Shown: positions 14,612 to 23,453 of the stretch, in pieces | How positions within the stretch are numbered: the stretch's first letter is position 1 | Layout of the letters: the number at the start of each line of letters is the position of its first letter | Virus record (IMG/VR): IMGVR_UViG_3300032087_006300 | Coordinates: 1-28,647 of that record | Length of the DNA stretch: 28,647 nucleotides | Direction: 5' to 3' (one strand) | DNA from: a virus | Made by a program: the position numbers and the translations under genes | The notes under the pieces: model-generated | Database searches by the model: none | The model's input: only the letters and a program-made list of their open reading frames with translations | What the model was told of the DNA's origin: nothing

Positions 14612-15367
14612 ATGAACAAAAAAACTCTATCTATCACTATTCCAGATTATCTCACCATAGAGCAATATCTGAATATGAACTCATACAAAGGTGATAGTAA
14701 CTTTGGCAGACTAGTTCATTCGGTGGCAGTAATGACCAATACCGAAAAAAGTGAGGTTAGAAAATGGCCGGTTGATGTATTGACTGAACTTGGAAATGAC
14801 TTTGCCAGACTTGCTGACCACCACAATGAATTTCACTCAATAATTGAATGGAATGGTACACTGTATGGATACGCTCCTATTAAAGCATCGACCTTGGGAG
14901 AATATATTGACATAGAAAATCTTGCAAAAGATTTCGAAAAAAACATGCATAAAATCGCGGCCATACTATATCGACCTATTGAAACACACCGATTTAAATC
15001 ACTTGAATTTGCCATTAAACAAAAAATTAAAATGGTAAAAAATAAAGTTGAAAATGTATTTGATTGGTATACTGTTGAATTATACGATAATAAAAAACGT
15101 AAACAAGTAGAGGAAGAGTTTAAAGACTTTCCGGCACATATCTTCTTGGGTGCTATTAGTTTTTTTTTGTCGACCGTAAGTCTATATTCGATCAATACTC
15201 TTTATTTGCAGGGGCAGATATCAAACAGGATGAAGACACAAATGATGAACGATCAAATGGAAGTTCTTTCTCAGACCACTGGGGTTGGTGGGGGACTCTT
15301 TACCAACTCTCTAAGTCCAATATATTATCAATTACAGGGGACAAATCGATCACAGACATCAACGTAA
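14612..15367 (+). CDS. Tail assembly chaperone, zero-frame product
   Basis: This is a 251-aa open frame, of which about 185 residues before the T9 run look like a tail assembly chaperone of Bacteroidetes phages: WNGTLYGYAPI (about 85-95), STLGEYIDIENLAKDF (98-113) and NMHKIAAILYRPIETH (116-131). After the run (15160-15168) the zero frame continues for 67 codons with a Met/Gln/Ser-rich sequence without family-like features, while the -1 frame gives a typical chaperone extension. The natural products are therefore probably a short form and a -1 frameshift fusion of 284 aa, in the manner of lambda gpG and gpG-T. Such chaperones hold the tape measure during tail building. It lies 33 nt after terL and about 9 kb before the tape measure, which is unusual. 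Confidence 0.75.
   Translation: MNKKTLSITIPDYLTIEQYLNMNSYKGDSNFGRLVHSVAVMTNTEKSEVRKWPVDVLTELGNDFARLADHHNEFHSIIEWNGTLYGYAPIKASTLGEYIDIENLAKDFEKNMHKIAAILYRPIETHRFKSLEFAIKQKIKMVKNKVENVFDWYTVELYDNKKRKQVEEEFKDFPAHIFLGAISFFLSTVSLYSINTLYLQGQISNRMKTQMMNDQMEVLSQTTGVGGGLFTNSLSPIYYQLQGTNRSQTST
15160..15168 (+). other. Slippery T9 run, predicted -1 frameshift site
   Basis: Nine T residues read AGT TTT TTT TTG in the zero frame. In the -1 frame a TAG stop lies at 15157-15159, directly before the run, so the -1 frame opens exactly at the run and then stays open to 15465. The shift can only take place here. Ribosomal slippage, or RNA polymerase adding one base in the run, would give the same fusion. Confidence 0.8.
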
Positions 15368-15465
15368 TAACAGCATTAAACTATTTAGAAATAGACAAAG
15401 ACTATAACCAACAGATGCAAAAGCTTGAAAAACAGGCAATTGAAATGAACAAATATAGAAGATAA
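15160..15465 (+). CDS. Tail assembly chaperone extension in the -1 frame (T-like domain)
   Basis: This frame has no start codon of its own and no stop between 15160 and 15462 (101 codons). It is read by -1 shift from the chaperone gene and ends 2 nt before the next gene, leaving no gap. Its content looks real: after an acidic linker ([15 protein letters not shown]) comes [20 protein letters not shown], then [19 protein letters not shown] and a basic helical end. This HWGWW-x-LY-x-L plus terminal helix is the recurring form of the frameshifted part of tail chaperones in Bacteroidetes phages. The fused protein would be 284 aa. A one-base assembly error in the T run is the main alternative. Confidence 0.8.
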   Translation, partial: FFFVDRKSIFDQYSLFAGADIKQDEDTNDERSNGSSFSDHWGWWGTLYQLSKSNILSITGDKSITDINVITALNYLEIDKDYNQQMQKLEKQAIEMNKYRR

Positions 15466-15467
15466 AA

Positions 15468-17165
15468 GTGAAGGTACAAAACATTGCATATTCAGAAATA
15501 ATTGACCTATTCATTCAGGCTTGTGATGAAAATTTATCTGTATCTACGTTTGATACCGGTACTATAGATTTTCTAGATGCCAATGCAGTCAATAAAAATT
15601 ACCCTTATATATATTTACGTCCGATATCATCACCTGGAGTAGTGGATGGTACACGAACTCTTACATTTGAACTTTACTCAATGGATGTTCCAAATGTTTA
15701 TGATCAGTCACCGGTACAATTATTATCGGCGTGTGAGGAAAGAATATATCAAATTTGCAGCTGGTTTAACAGAGGAGAAACAGACATACAGCAGACTTAC
15801 GAAATAAATATTACAGATGTTTCACCGGTCAATGAAGCATTTGAAGATAGAGTATTTGGTTGGGTTGCTACCATTGAAGTAGTAACACCTTGGAATTGGA
15901 ACTATTGTGATTATCCAAAAGTATGGCCGACGGCTACACCTACACCAACTGCCACTGCCACACCTACGGCAACACCGGTCATACCTACAGCTACGCCTAC
16001 GGCTACTGCAACTCCAACTCCTACCGGACCTACTCCTACTCCAACAAGTACAGGTACGCCTACGCCTACACCAACTATTAGTCCTACTCCGACTGCAACT
16101 CCGTTGCCAACTCCGCCGCCTAGTCCAACACCTACGCCTACGGCAGCACCACCGTCGTTTGAATTTTTAATTAACGAATTGAATCAATCAGGCAATTTAA
16201 CAGGAAGTTGTGACTTCTCTTCTTCAGCAACTGTACCAGTGTATGTACAATGGTTTGACGATGATCCTTCTTACCCAGATAGATTGGTTGGTAAGCAAGT
16301 TTATAGCGACAGTAATTTATCTACAGTTTATACAGGTTCAGCAGTATTTGATGGAACAGTCAATAGATTAGTATCTTATGATGATCAAGCAGCAGCCATA
16401 CAATTAGAATGGTATGTAGGTACAACTAGAAACATAGTTAACACTGCAATAAGTTGTAACTATCCAGTAGTTGATGCAGAACCAGTTTCAGACCAAACTC
16501 TAGATTCAGTTAACTTAAATGGACGTATTGAAGATTATGCGGGAAGAACATTAGATATGTTCGGCTTTGAATGGGGATTAACCTCTGGTAGTTTACTAAA
16601 TGTAGTAACAGGTAGTTACGTTAATTTACAAAGTACATTTAGTGGTAGTGTTGATAATTTAGAGCCTAACACAACAGTTTACTATAGAGCATGGGCTAGA
16701 GATGAAATAACTGAATATTATTACTACAGTAGTATTATTTCAGGTAGTACAGCAACAGCTTATCCACAAAAAATAAAAATTGATGACGATGCTATATTAG
16801 GTCAAAGAACTACTTTAGAACTAGCTTGTGGTGATGTATACGATCAGGCAGTTACTCAATGTAACTTAGTAGTACCAGCTGAAACAGTATTCTACATACC
16901 AGGTTTAACACCATTTGATAGTGGTTCGTTTGAAATAGAAAATCAAGTATTACCTGCTTATGTTTATTATGATGCAGAGTTTAAACACCATGTAAGCGGT
17001 AGTCAGTTAACGACAATTAACAGATACGAAAACCGTGAAATGTCTTACGGTGATGATCCAGGTGTAACCGGTGTTGGTATATTTAGTGATGTTACTTCTT
17101 CATTGAATCCTTTGAATAGATGGGCATTAATTAACTCTTGTAGTTTATCTTGTGTAAACGTTTAA
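15468..17165 (+). CDS. Tail-terminator-like protein fused to a Pro/Thr stalk and adhesin-like domains
   Basis: This 565-aa protein starts with GTG at 15468. Residues 1-150 look like a tail terminator or tail completion domain ([36 protein letters not shown], then [15 protein letters not shown]), expected at this position before the gp10-like gene. Residues 154-230 are a mucin-like stalk of repeated [12 protein letters not shown] and PTPTPT units. After it comes a Cys-bounded module (C248-C330) with [20 protein letters not shown], the same module that is repeated in the 1619-aa tail protein. The rest, with YYRAWARDE around residue 410, looks like a fibronectin-III fold. A small tail-end protein carrying a long displayed arm is unusual. 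Codons vary within the stalk, so the repeat is kept at protein level. Confidence 0.7.
   Translation: MKVQNIAYSEIIDLFIQACDENLSVSTFDTGTIDFLDANAVNKNYPYIYLRPISSPGVVDGTRTLTFELYSMDVPNVYDQSPVQLLSACEERIYQICSWFNRGETDIQQTYEINITDVSPVNEAFEDRVFGWVATIEVVTPWNWNYCDYPKVWPTATPTPTATATPTATPVIPTATPTATATPTPTGPTPTPTSTGTPTPTPTISPTPTATPLPTPPPSPTPTPTAAPPSFEFLINELNQSGNLTGSCDFSSSATVPVYVQWFDDDPSYPDRLVGKQVYSDSNLSTVYTGSAVFDGTVNRLVSYDDQAAAIQLEWYVGTTRNIVNTAISCNYPVVDAEPVSDQTLDSVNLNGRIEDYAGRTLDMFGFEWGLTSGSLLNVVTGSYVNLQSTFSGSVDNLEPNTTVYYRAWARDEITEYYYYSSIISGSTATAYPQKIKIDDDAILGQRTTLELACGDVYDQAVTQCNLVVPAETVFYIPGLTPFDSGSFEIENQVLPAYVYYDAEFKHHVSGSQLTTINRYENREMSYGDDPGVTGVGIFSDVTSSLNPLNRWALINSCSLSCVNV
15927..16157 (+). repeat. Pro/Thr stalk region in the tail-terminator-like gene
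   Basis: About 77 codons of Pro, Thr and Ala with few others. Third positions are mixed (cct, cca, ccg; act, aca, acg), so the DNA is a degenerate 6-bp periodic tract. The open +1 frame across it (15907-16170) is a by-product of this. Confidence 0.9.
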
Positions 17166-17166
17166 T

Positions 17167-17481
17167 ATGGCAAAACATCAATTAATAAAAGCAATCGAAT
17201 TATTCACCAAGGAATGGGCAAAGAATATGAAACAGCTCGCTCCTTACCGAACAGGTACGCTTAAGAAGAGTATTAAGACGTTTGCTGATATTCAAGGAGA
17301 GAAAGTAAAACCCGGCGTAGAGATGATATATTATGGTCAATACGTAAACGACGGTACATATAAAATGGCAGCACAACCATTTATTAATGATGCATGGGCA
17401 GAAACAAGATTTGATAAACAAGTAGATCAAGAAATAGAACAATATTTAGACCAAGAGTTCGATAAAGTATTTAAAAAGTAA
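17167..17481 (+). CDS. HK97 gp10-like tail completion protein
   Basis: This 104-aa protein has the hallmark of the HK97 gp10 family: RTGTLKKSI (28-36), then YYGQYVNDGTYKMAAQPFI (55-73), where the product wraps the neck and helps join head and tail. The end is helical and acidic. It starts 1 nt after the previous stop, and its stop overlaps the next ATG by one base. Length is slightly short but within the family. Confidence 0.82.
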   Translation: MAKHQLIKAIELFTKEWAKNMKQLAPYRTGTLKKSIKTFADIQGEKVKPGVEMIYYGQYVNDGTYKMAAQPFINDAWAETRFDKQVDQEIEQYLDQEFDKVFKK

Positions 17482-18593
17482 TGGCAATAACAGTATCATC
17501 AGCACCCAGCTACCCTAATGCAACTTATACACATCTACTGTATACAATAAGCAGTACACAATCTGGTAGTCCTCAGTTTCAATATATAATGGATGTTAAA
17601 CAAGGAGGTACATTACTTGCTCGTTTAAAACAATACCCAAACCCTAATGCGGTAGGTATATTTGATGCAGCTAGAGTACTTTCTGATTATATTGAATATG
17701 ATGAAAACTGGAAAACATCTACAGTTAGTTCACCAGTACAGTCAGTACAAGCTTTTGACATTTTATTTGGTGAAGAATATGGTACATCAGTATCATCTTC
17801 TACTGTAATATATGATGGTAATGGTAATCCAGGTAACCCTGGTGTTACTCCAGGTACAGCTACTGTATTTGGTGGTGTAGTTGATCCAAACAATGGAAGT
17901 TCATTTAACTGGCAACCTCAAAACATATTATCTAACAGACCAACTTCAGGACCATTACAAATTACATATGATGAATACGAAACTTTATCTATATATGTAA
18001 CTTCTTCTGTAACAGCTACAGTAGACTATAACCCAGGTAGTCCTTCCACTTATACTTTATCTTCTGGGTTTAATACTATACCTATTGGTAGTAAAAATAT
18101 TAACAGTGCAGTACAATTTACAGAAATTATAGTAGATGTAAATGGATTCCAATATACTTACACACTTGCAGAAAATTGCAACTATGATAGAGTTAGATTT
18201 GCATTTATAAACAAATTTGGATTTTGGGATTATTACGGATTTAATTTACCAGTAAAAAAGGAAACAACCACTACAAGAAAAGGTTTAACAAGACCTATGG
18301 TTAATTATAGTGGTGTATTAGGTTCGTATAATGGTCAAAGAAGAGGTAAGGATTGGTATAATATTCAATATGAAGATAACTATACTGTTACTACTCCATT
18401 TTTAAGTCAAACAGAAGCTGCTTGGGTTAGTGAAATATTTGAATCACCTTCAGTTTATTTACAAGTAGGAGATAATTTTATTCCAATTGTTATTACAAGT
18501 GGTAATTATTTACACAATACTAACTTAAGAGGACAAAAAACGTTCCAATACGAAATACAATATCAATACGCTAACAATAGAATAGGTAGATAA
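17481..18593 (+). CDS. Tail-tip or baseplate structural protein
   Basis: This 370-aa beta-rich protein lies directly before the large hub-like gene, with one-base overlaps on both sides. It begins SSAPSYPNATYTHLLYTI, followed by ARLKQYPNPNAVGIFDAARV (48-67), where a short phrase of the type NP...G.FD..R.L..Y recurs in Bacteroidetes phage baseplate proteins. Later landmarks are FAFINKFGFWDYYGF (about 236-250), and a C-terminal immunoglobulin-like stretch ending FQYEIQYQYANNR. The pattern fits a distal tail (Dit-like) component. No enzyme motif is seen. The exact role is inferred from order and style. Confidence 0.6.
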   Translation: MAITVSSAPSYPNATYTHLLYTISSTQSGSPQFQYIMDVKQGGTLLARLKQYPNPNAVGIFDAARVLSDYIEYDENWKTSTVSSPVQSVQAFDILFGEEYGTSVSSSTVIYDGNGNPGNPGVTPGTATVFGGVVDPNNGSSFNWQPQNILSNRPTSGPLQITYDEYETLSIYVTSSVTATVDYNPGSPSTYTLSSGFNTIPIGSKNINSAVQFTEIIVDVNGFQYTYTLAENCNYDRVRFAFINKFGFWDYYGFNLPVKKETTTTRKGLTRPMVNYSGVLGSYNGQRRGKDWYNIQYEDNYTVTTPFLSQTEAAWVSEIFESPSVYLQVGDNFIPIVITSGNYLHNTNLRGQKTFQYEIQYQYANNRIGR

Positions 18594-21500
18594 TGGCAGA
18601 TCTGGTAGTAAGAGTCGAGTATAACAATACTGTATACGACTTAGACATTGAAAAAGATATTCCTTTACGACTTGATATATCATCGGTTGAAAATCAAGCT
18701 ATTGGAAAATTCTTTGGTGTAGGTTCTCAGACTTTTGACTTACCAGGTACTAAAAATAACAACCAATTTTTTAAGCACGGATATAAAGTAGTAGCAGAAG
18801 ATATTCCTGCTTTCTATAATACTATACCAGGAAGATTAATACTTAACGGAGAGACAATCTTAGACGGTCAGTTTCAATTATTAGAGATAGTTGCTGATAG
18901 TCAAGGTTATGCTACATATAAATGTCGTTTGACAGACCAAGTAGTAACGTTTAATGATGTTTTGGCATCTAAATTAATCAAAAATTGTGACTGGTCAGAC
19001 TTAACTCATAATTTAACATATGCCAATATTACAGGTAGCTGGTTAGAAGATGGTTTGTTAAGTGGTAGTATTTTTTACCCTATGGTATTTTATGGATTTG
19101 ATAATCCAGATAACATACAGTTACCTTATTTTTCTTTTTCTGGTTCACAGGGTGCTTATTTAACTAATAGTTTAACACCTATACAAGCTCAACAGTTTTT
19201 ACCTGCTGTTAGAGTTAAAGATACACTCGATAAAATATTTGACCAAGCAGGATATAACTATACTGGTAGTTTTGTTACTGGTTCAAATTTTGAACAGCTA
19301 TACATTTTACCAAAAGCACAAGATACATTAGGTATAGTAGGAGAAGAAGGAGAAGTAGCAACGTGTTTAGTAACTTTAGGTTCAAATCAAACAATTACCG
19401 GTGGTAGTACTGATGTAGTTACTTTTAGTACAGAACTTTCAGATCCACAAAATAGATTTGATACAGTATCACATGATTATGCAACTGTAGATATAGGAGA
19501 CTATACTTTTAGTACTCAAGTACAATTTTTTAACCCTGCTGCCTTTGGAGGAGACGTAACTATTAAGTTAGAACTTATGATAGGTACTAATCCTACTAGT
19601 GGTACTGTTATTTCATCTGGAGAAAGAACGTTTACTTCAGCAGATGGCTTTGCGGTATTTACTTTAAGTGCAGGAGGTACTGTTTATAGTAGTGCAGCTA
19701 ACGATGTTTGGGCAAGAGTTACCTATACAATTAACAGCGGTTCACCAGGTAGTTTAACATTATCCTTTGGTACACAATTTGAATGTACTGCTGCACCTTC
19801 TGCAGTTGTTGGTGCACCGGTAAATATGGGATTACAATTTGGTCCAAACACAAAAAGTATTGATGTACTAAACGGTTTAATTGAACAATTTAACTTAGTT
19901 CTTACACCAGTCAAAGGAAATGAAAAGACTATTAGTATAGATTCTTTTGATACTTGGATGAGAAATGGTAGTATTAAAGATTGGACAGATAAATTTGATG
20001 AAGCTACAAGAATATCTATAAATCATACAGTAGATGAACAACCAAAACAGTTGTTATTACAAAATGTAGATGATGTAGATAGATTTTCTAAAGCAGCAAT
20101 TGAATCAGATCCTTACTACCAATATGGAACACTACGTATTATAGCTGACAATAATGTTTCTCAGGGTGAAAGAAAAATAGGTAGTTATTTTGCTCCTACG
20201 GTGTTAGGAGGTCCTTTTGACCCATTAACAACAGGTACAGGAACCAGTGGAGATGGTACATTACAAATTGATCGAAGTAGTAACTTCGTTTTCCCCCACT
20301 TATATAAGTATGAAAATAGTAAAGTAACATCTTATAGTTTTAAACCAAGAATTGGATATAAAGTTACTGGTACTTTACCTCAAACAATATATATTGGACC
20401 AGCTGGAGGTGGAGCTGATGCAATTACTGGTCAGTATGCTACTTTAGCTAACGTAAGTGACTTACCTGCTATAACTAGTAGTTTAAACTTACACAATAAT
20501 GATACTTATTCTACGTTTACAGATACAAATAATGTAAATGGTGGTAAAAATAATTATGAAAATTATTGGGAGACTTATATAGAAAGTTTATACTGGGATG
20601 AATCAAACAAAGTAACAATGAATATTGAGTTTGATCAGTATGAATATCAAGACATCAATCTTAACGATAGAATTTTTATAAAAAATAATTTATATCGTAT
20701 TAATAAAATTTCAGGGTTTAATCTTACCCAAAAAGATACAGCAGTATGTGAATTAATTACTCTTTACCCAGAGTACTTTAGTGGTTTAGACTTTACCGGA
20801 TGTACATTTACAGTTAGTGGCAGTGAAAGTGTAACAGATTGTGTTGGTAACACTCCAACTCCAACAGCAACTTCTTTACCAACCCCAACTCCAACGCCTA
20901 CTGCTACTTTAGTACCAACATCAACACCAACACCAACAGGTCCAACACCGACCCCAACACCGACTTCAACGTCAGCAGGTCCTACTCCGACTCCTACACC
21001 TACTAGTACACCTGGTGGTGGTACGCCTACACCTACACCAACTCCTACTCCGACACCAACAGCTACAACACCAGTTGGAGTATTTAATTTAGGTATTAGT
21101 GCCGGTAGTACTAACCAAAACCAATGTGGTGCAACTATTACTGGTAGTGTTTATGTAACAGGTTCGGCACCAATGGAAACTTGGACACAGTATGGTCAAA
21201 GAATTTATACTGATAGTAGTTTAACTACAGCATTTAGTGGAGGTAACAGATTCCACAGAATTACTTCTGGTAGTAATGATGCAGTTTGGTCAGTAAGTAG
21301 TACAGGTTTAGTATCAGTAGCTGGTCCTAATTGTAGTGGTTCATTCCAATTCTATAGTAACTTAGGTTTCTTAACAGAAGGTAATGAATGTTTTGCTACT
21401 GCATCAACTGCAAGATATACTACTGATTTTAGTAACGTTGATGATATTCAAGTTGGAGATAGAATATATAGTGATTCTAGTTTAACATCTGAATTAGCTG

Positions 21501-23452
21501 ATGGATATCATTATGGTATAAGTAATACTCAAGGTGATTTACCAGCTTATGGATTTGAATATTCTTTAGGCTTTGGTGTTACTAATTTAGGTGCTTGTGA
21601 TGCAGGTACACCGATTTCAATGTCTAGTTACGGTATTACATCTACAGAAGCTTGTCAGGATACAAGCTGGCAGTATATTGCATATGTTTCTGGTGGAGCT
21701 GATCCTTATACATTATCTGTAGGTGATACAATTTACGAAAACCCACAATTAACATTACCATTTGATATTGCAAATAACGTTTACTGGGGTGTATATAGTG
21801 GTAGTGTAGAAACACCTGTTGTTTGGTACAGACTTTACAATGGAGTAGTTCAAGATAGTGGTTCTTGTGGTAGTGATGTTTCTTATGCAGTATTTAGAGA
21901 TGAAGGTTCAACTGCAGGTAACGAAGGATGTTTCAATACACATACAGATACAATATATACTAGACAGCCATTATCTGAAATAGTAGATGCTGGTTCTGGA
22001 ATATTCTATAGTAATGAATTTGCTTCATTATTATTCCAAGGTGGAACTAAGAGATATAGTTTATATCAATCAGCTTCAGCAGAGGTAAGTGAAAGTAGAG
22101 CAATCTTTACAATAACTAATGCCGGTATAGGTACATTATTTGAAAGCTGTAGTTTAGTTAACTACGAATATAAATTAGCAACAGTTAGTAATACTTCTTA
22201 CGATACTTGTAATGCAGAATTCCAATATTCAATTTACAGTGGAGACTTTGATGGTGTACAAGCTATGCAAGATGGTGATAGACTTTACACTAACAATAAT
22301 TTATCAACAGAAGTAGCAGACGGAACATTTGGTGTAATTACTAACTTAGATGATCCATCTTGTATTGGATATGCTACAGGAAGTGTTGGTAGAAGATTTA
22401 CCTACAGTTTGATTAGTGGTGTTACACTATTAGATAGTGAATTCTCAGGTAGTTATTGTGTTGGTACTCCTAACGGTAGTGGATATTATGGATACTTACA
22501 AGTAACTGGAAGTTGTGGAGGTTCTCAATCAGGTACAGTATATCCAGAAGATTTATTCTGGGGTACTAGAAATACAGTAAATATTCTTCAAACTGGGGAT
22601 AGATTATACAATAATAGTGATGGTACTAACGAAGTAGCTTCAGGTACTTATGGATTATCTACATTTGATGATGCAAATGATTCATTCCCAATCATTGATA
22701 GAACTTATGCTTATATAAGTGTAACTTATGTAAACGGTAGCGGTATTAGTGCAATTACATATTGTGATACTTGTGCACCATTCCTACCAACACCGACACC
22801 TACACCAATAGTACCTACTGCAACACCAACGCCAAGTCCAAGTCCAACACCTAGTCCTACACCGACTCCAACTCCAACAGATACGGTTTATGCGTTGAAC
22901 AAAACAGTGTCACAAACATTCTCTGGAGTAGTATGTGCAGCTAATGCAACTGACGGAGACTTCTTTACATTAAGAAGTAGAGGATTAAATATTCAAGTTG
23001 GAGATATTATGTATGCTGATGGTAATTTAACTACACCATACAATGGAGGAAATGATTACTATGGAGTTGCAACAGAAAATGATACTACACCAGAAGTTGA
23101 AATTAGAGTACAAGCTAACGGATATGTATCGAGTGTAACAAATTGTCCACCACCACCGACACCTACTCCAACTCCAACAGCTACTCCAGTACCAGTACAA
23201 AACTATAGAAGTAGCAATGGATACGGTAATACATCTTCTGCTTGTGCTGATACATCGTTAAATGCAATATGGGCTGTTGCAGATGCAGCTTCATTACAAG
23301 TAAATGATTACATTTATACAAACAGTGCAATGACAACACCGTTTAATGGAGGTGGTCAGTATTGGGGAATAGAATCTGGAACTACATCCTTTAGAGCAGC
23401 AATGTTAATAGCTTCTGATGGTAGAATACAACTAATATCAAATTGTCCATAA
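18593..23452 (+). CDS. Giant tail-tip protein: hub-like head, Pro/Thr stalks, eight Cys-bounded modules
   Basis: This 1619-aa protein is the longest in the genome. Residues 1-750 are beta-rich and look like a baseplate hub or tail-tip protein (start VVRVEYNNTVYDLDIEK, later GFNLTQKDTAVCELITLYPE near 706-725). Residues 754-827 are a Pro/Thr stalk. From about 845 on come eight modules of roughly 90 residues, each starting and ending with Cys and centred on a GDxIYxxxxLT-type motif (around residues 866, 953, 1042, 1133, 1226, 1333, 1469 and 1569). Two shorter stalks (1398-1432, 1519-1535) separate the last modules. Modules of this kind could bind surface carbohydrate, and the Cys pairs suggest disulfides or at least a common fold. 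The C-terminus is the last module (GRIQLISNC). There is no protease or lysin motif that I recognise. Confidence 0.72.
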   Translation: MADLVVRVEYNNTVYDLDIEKDIPLRLDISSVENQAIGKFFGVGSQTFDLPGTKNNNQFFKHGYKVVAEDIPAFYNTIPGRLILNGETILDGQFQLLEIVADSQGYATYKCRLTDQVVTFNDVLASKLIKNCDWSDLTHNLTYANITGSWLEDGLLSGSIFYPMVFYGFDNPDNIQLPYFSFSGSQGAYLTNSLTPIQAQQFLPAVRVKDTLDKIFDQAGYNYTGSFVTGSNFEQLYILPKAQDTLGIVGEEGEVATCLVTLGSNQTITGGSTDVVTFSTELSDPQNRFDTVSHDYATVDIGDYTFSTQVQFFNPAAFGGDVTIKLELMIGTNPTSGTVISSGERTFTSADGFAVFTLSAGGTVYSSAANDVWARVTYTINSGSPGSLTLSFGTQFECTAAPSAVVGAPVNMGLQFGPNTKSIDVLNGLIEQFNLVLTPVKGNEKTISIDSFDTWMRNGSIKDWTDKFDEATRISINHTVDEQPKQLLLQNVDDVDRFSKAAIESDPYYQYGTLRIIADNNVSQGERKIGSYFAPTVLGGPFDPLTTGTGTSGDGTLQIDRSSNFVFPHLYKYENSKVTSYSFKPRIGYKVTGTLPQTIYIGPAGGGADAITGQYATLANVSDLPAITSSLNLHNNDTYSTFTDTNNVNGGKNNYENYWETYIESLYWDESNKVTMNIEFDQYEYQDINLNDRIFIKNNLYRINKISGFNLTQKDTAVCELITLYPEYFSGLDFTGCTFTVSGSESVTDCVGNTPTPTATSLPTPTPTPTATLVPTSTPTPTGPTPTPTPTSTSAGPTPTPTPTSTPGGGTPTPTPTPTPTPTATTPVGVFNLGISAGSTNQNQCGATITGSVYVTGSAPMETWTQYGQRIYTDSSLTTAFSGGNRFHRITSGSNDAVWSVSSTGLVSVAGPNCSGSFQFYSNLGFLTEGNECFATASTARYTTDFSNVDDIQVGDRIYSDSSLTSELADGYHYGISNTQGDLPAYGFEYSLGFGVTNLGACDAGTPISMSSYGITSTEACQDTSWQYIAYVSGGADPYTLSVGDTIYENPQLTLPFDIANNVYWGVYSGSVETPVVWYRLYNGVVQDSGSCGSDVSYAVFRDEGSTAGNEGCFNTHTDTIYTRQPLSEIVDAGSGIFYSNEFASLLFQGGTKRYSLYQSASAEVSESRAIFTITNAGIGTLFESCSLVNYEYKLATVSNTSYDTCNAEFQYSIYSGDFDGVQAMQDGDRLYTNNNLSTEVADGTFGVITNLDDPSCIGYATGSVGRRFTYSLISGVTLLDSEFSGSYCVGTPNGSGYYGYLQVTGSCGGSQSGTVYPEDLFWGTRNTVNILQTGDRLYNNSDGTNEVASGTYGLSTFDDANDSFPIIDRTYAYISVTYVNGSGISAITYCDTCAPFLPTPTPTPIVPTATPTPSPSPTPSPTPTPTPTDTVYALNKTVSQTFSGVVCAANATDGDFFTLRSRGLNIQVGDIMYADGNLTTPYNGGNDYYGVATENDTTPEVEIRVQANGYVSSVTNCPPPPTPTPTPTATPVPVQNYRSSNGYGNTSSACADTSLNAIWAVADAASLQVNDYIYTNSAMTTPFNGGGQYWGIESGTTSFRAAMLIASDGRIQLISNCP
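20852..21073 (+). repeat. First Pro/Thr stalk of the giant tail-tip gene
   Basis: About 74 codons of PT, PTPTAT and PTPTPTST units, with one PGGG break. Codon choice is mixed. It connects the hub-like domain with the first Cys-bounded module. Confidence 0.9.
22784..22887 (+). repeat. Second Pro/Thr/Ser stalk
   Basis: About 35 codons of PTPTP, PTATPTP, PSPSPTPSPT and similar, placed between modules 6 and 7. Confidence 0.88.
23147..23196 (+). repeat. Third, short Pro/Thr stalk
   Basis: About 17 codons (PPPPTPTPTPTATPVPV), placed between modules 7 and 8. Confidence 0.85.
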
Positions 23453-23453
23453 T

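Larger units (their letters stand above)
21125..23446 (+). repeat. Eight tandem Cys-bounded modules
   Basis: Eight units, each bounded by Cys codons and centred on motifs such as GDRIYSDSSLTSELADG, GDRLYTNNNLSTEVADG or GDIMYADGNLTTPYNGG. Spacing between motif centres is near 90 residues except where stalks intervene. Module 4 is the most diverged (SGIFYSNEFASLLFQGG). Units are not identical at DNA level, which argues for old duplication and separate change. Confidence 0.85.

Noticed and set aside
14833-15195. 120-aa minus-strand open frame opposite the tail chaperone
   Set aside because: It lies entirely opposite a recognisable protein and has no promoter or neighbour on that strand.
15927-16157. 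Possible microsatellite or CRISPR-like array
   Set aside because: The period is two codons, units are degenerate in the third base and there are no spacers. It is coding repeat, not CRISPR.
15907-16170. 87-aa plus-strand open frame rich in Leu, Arg, Gln and His
   Set aside because: It is the alternative frame of the Pro/Thr stalk. Its composition is forced by the ccn-acn repeat and it has no independent start context.
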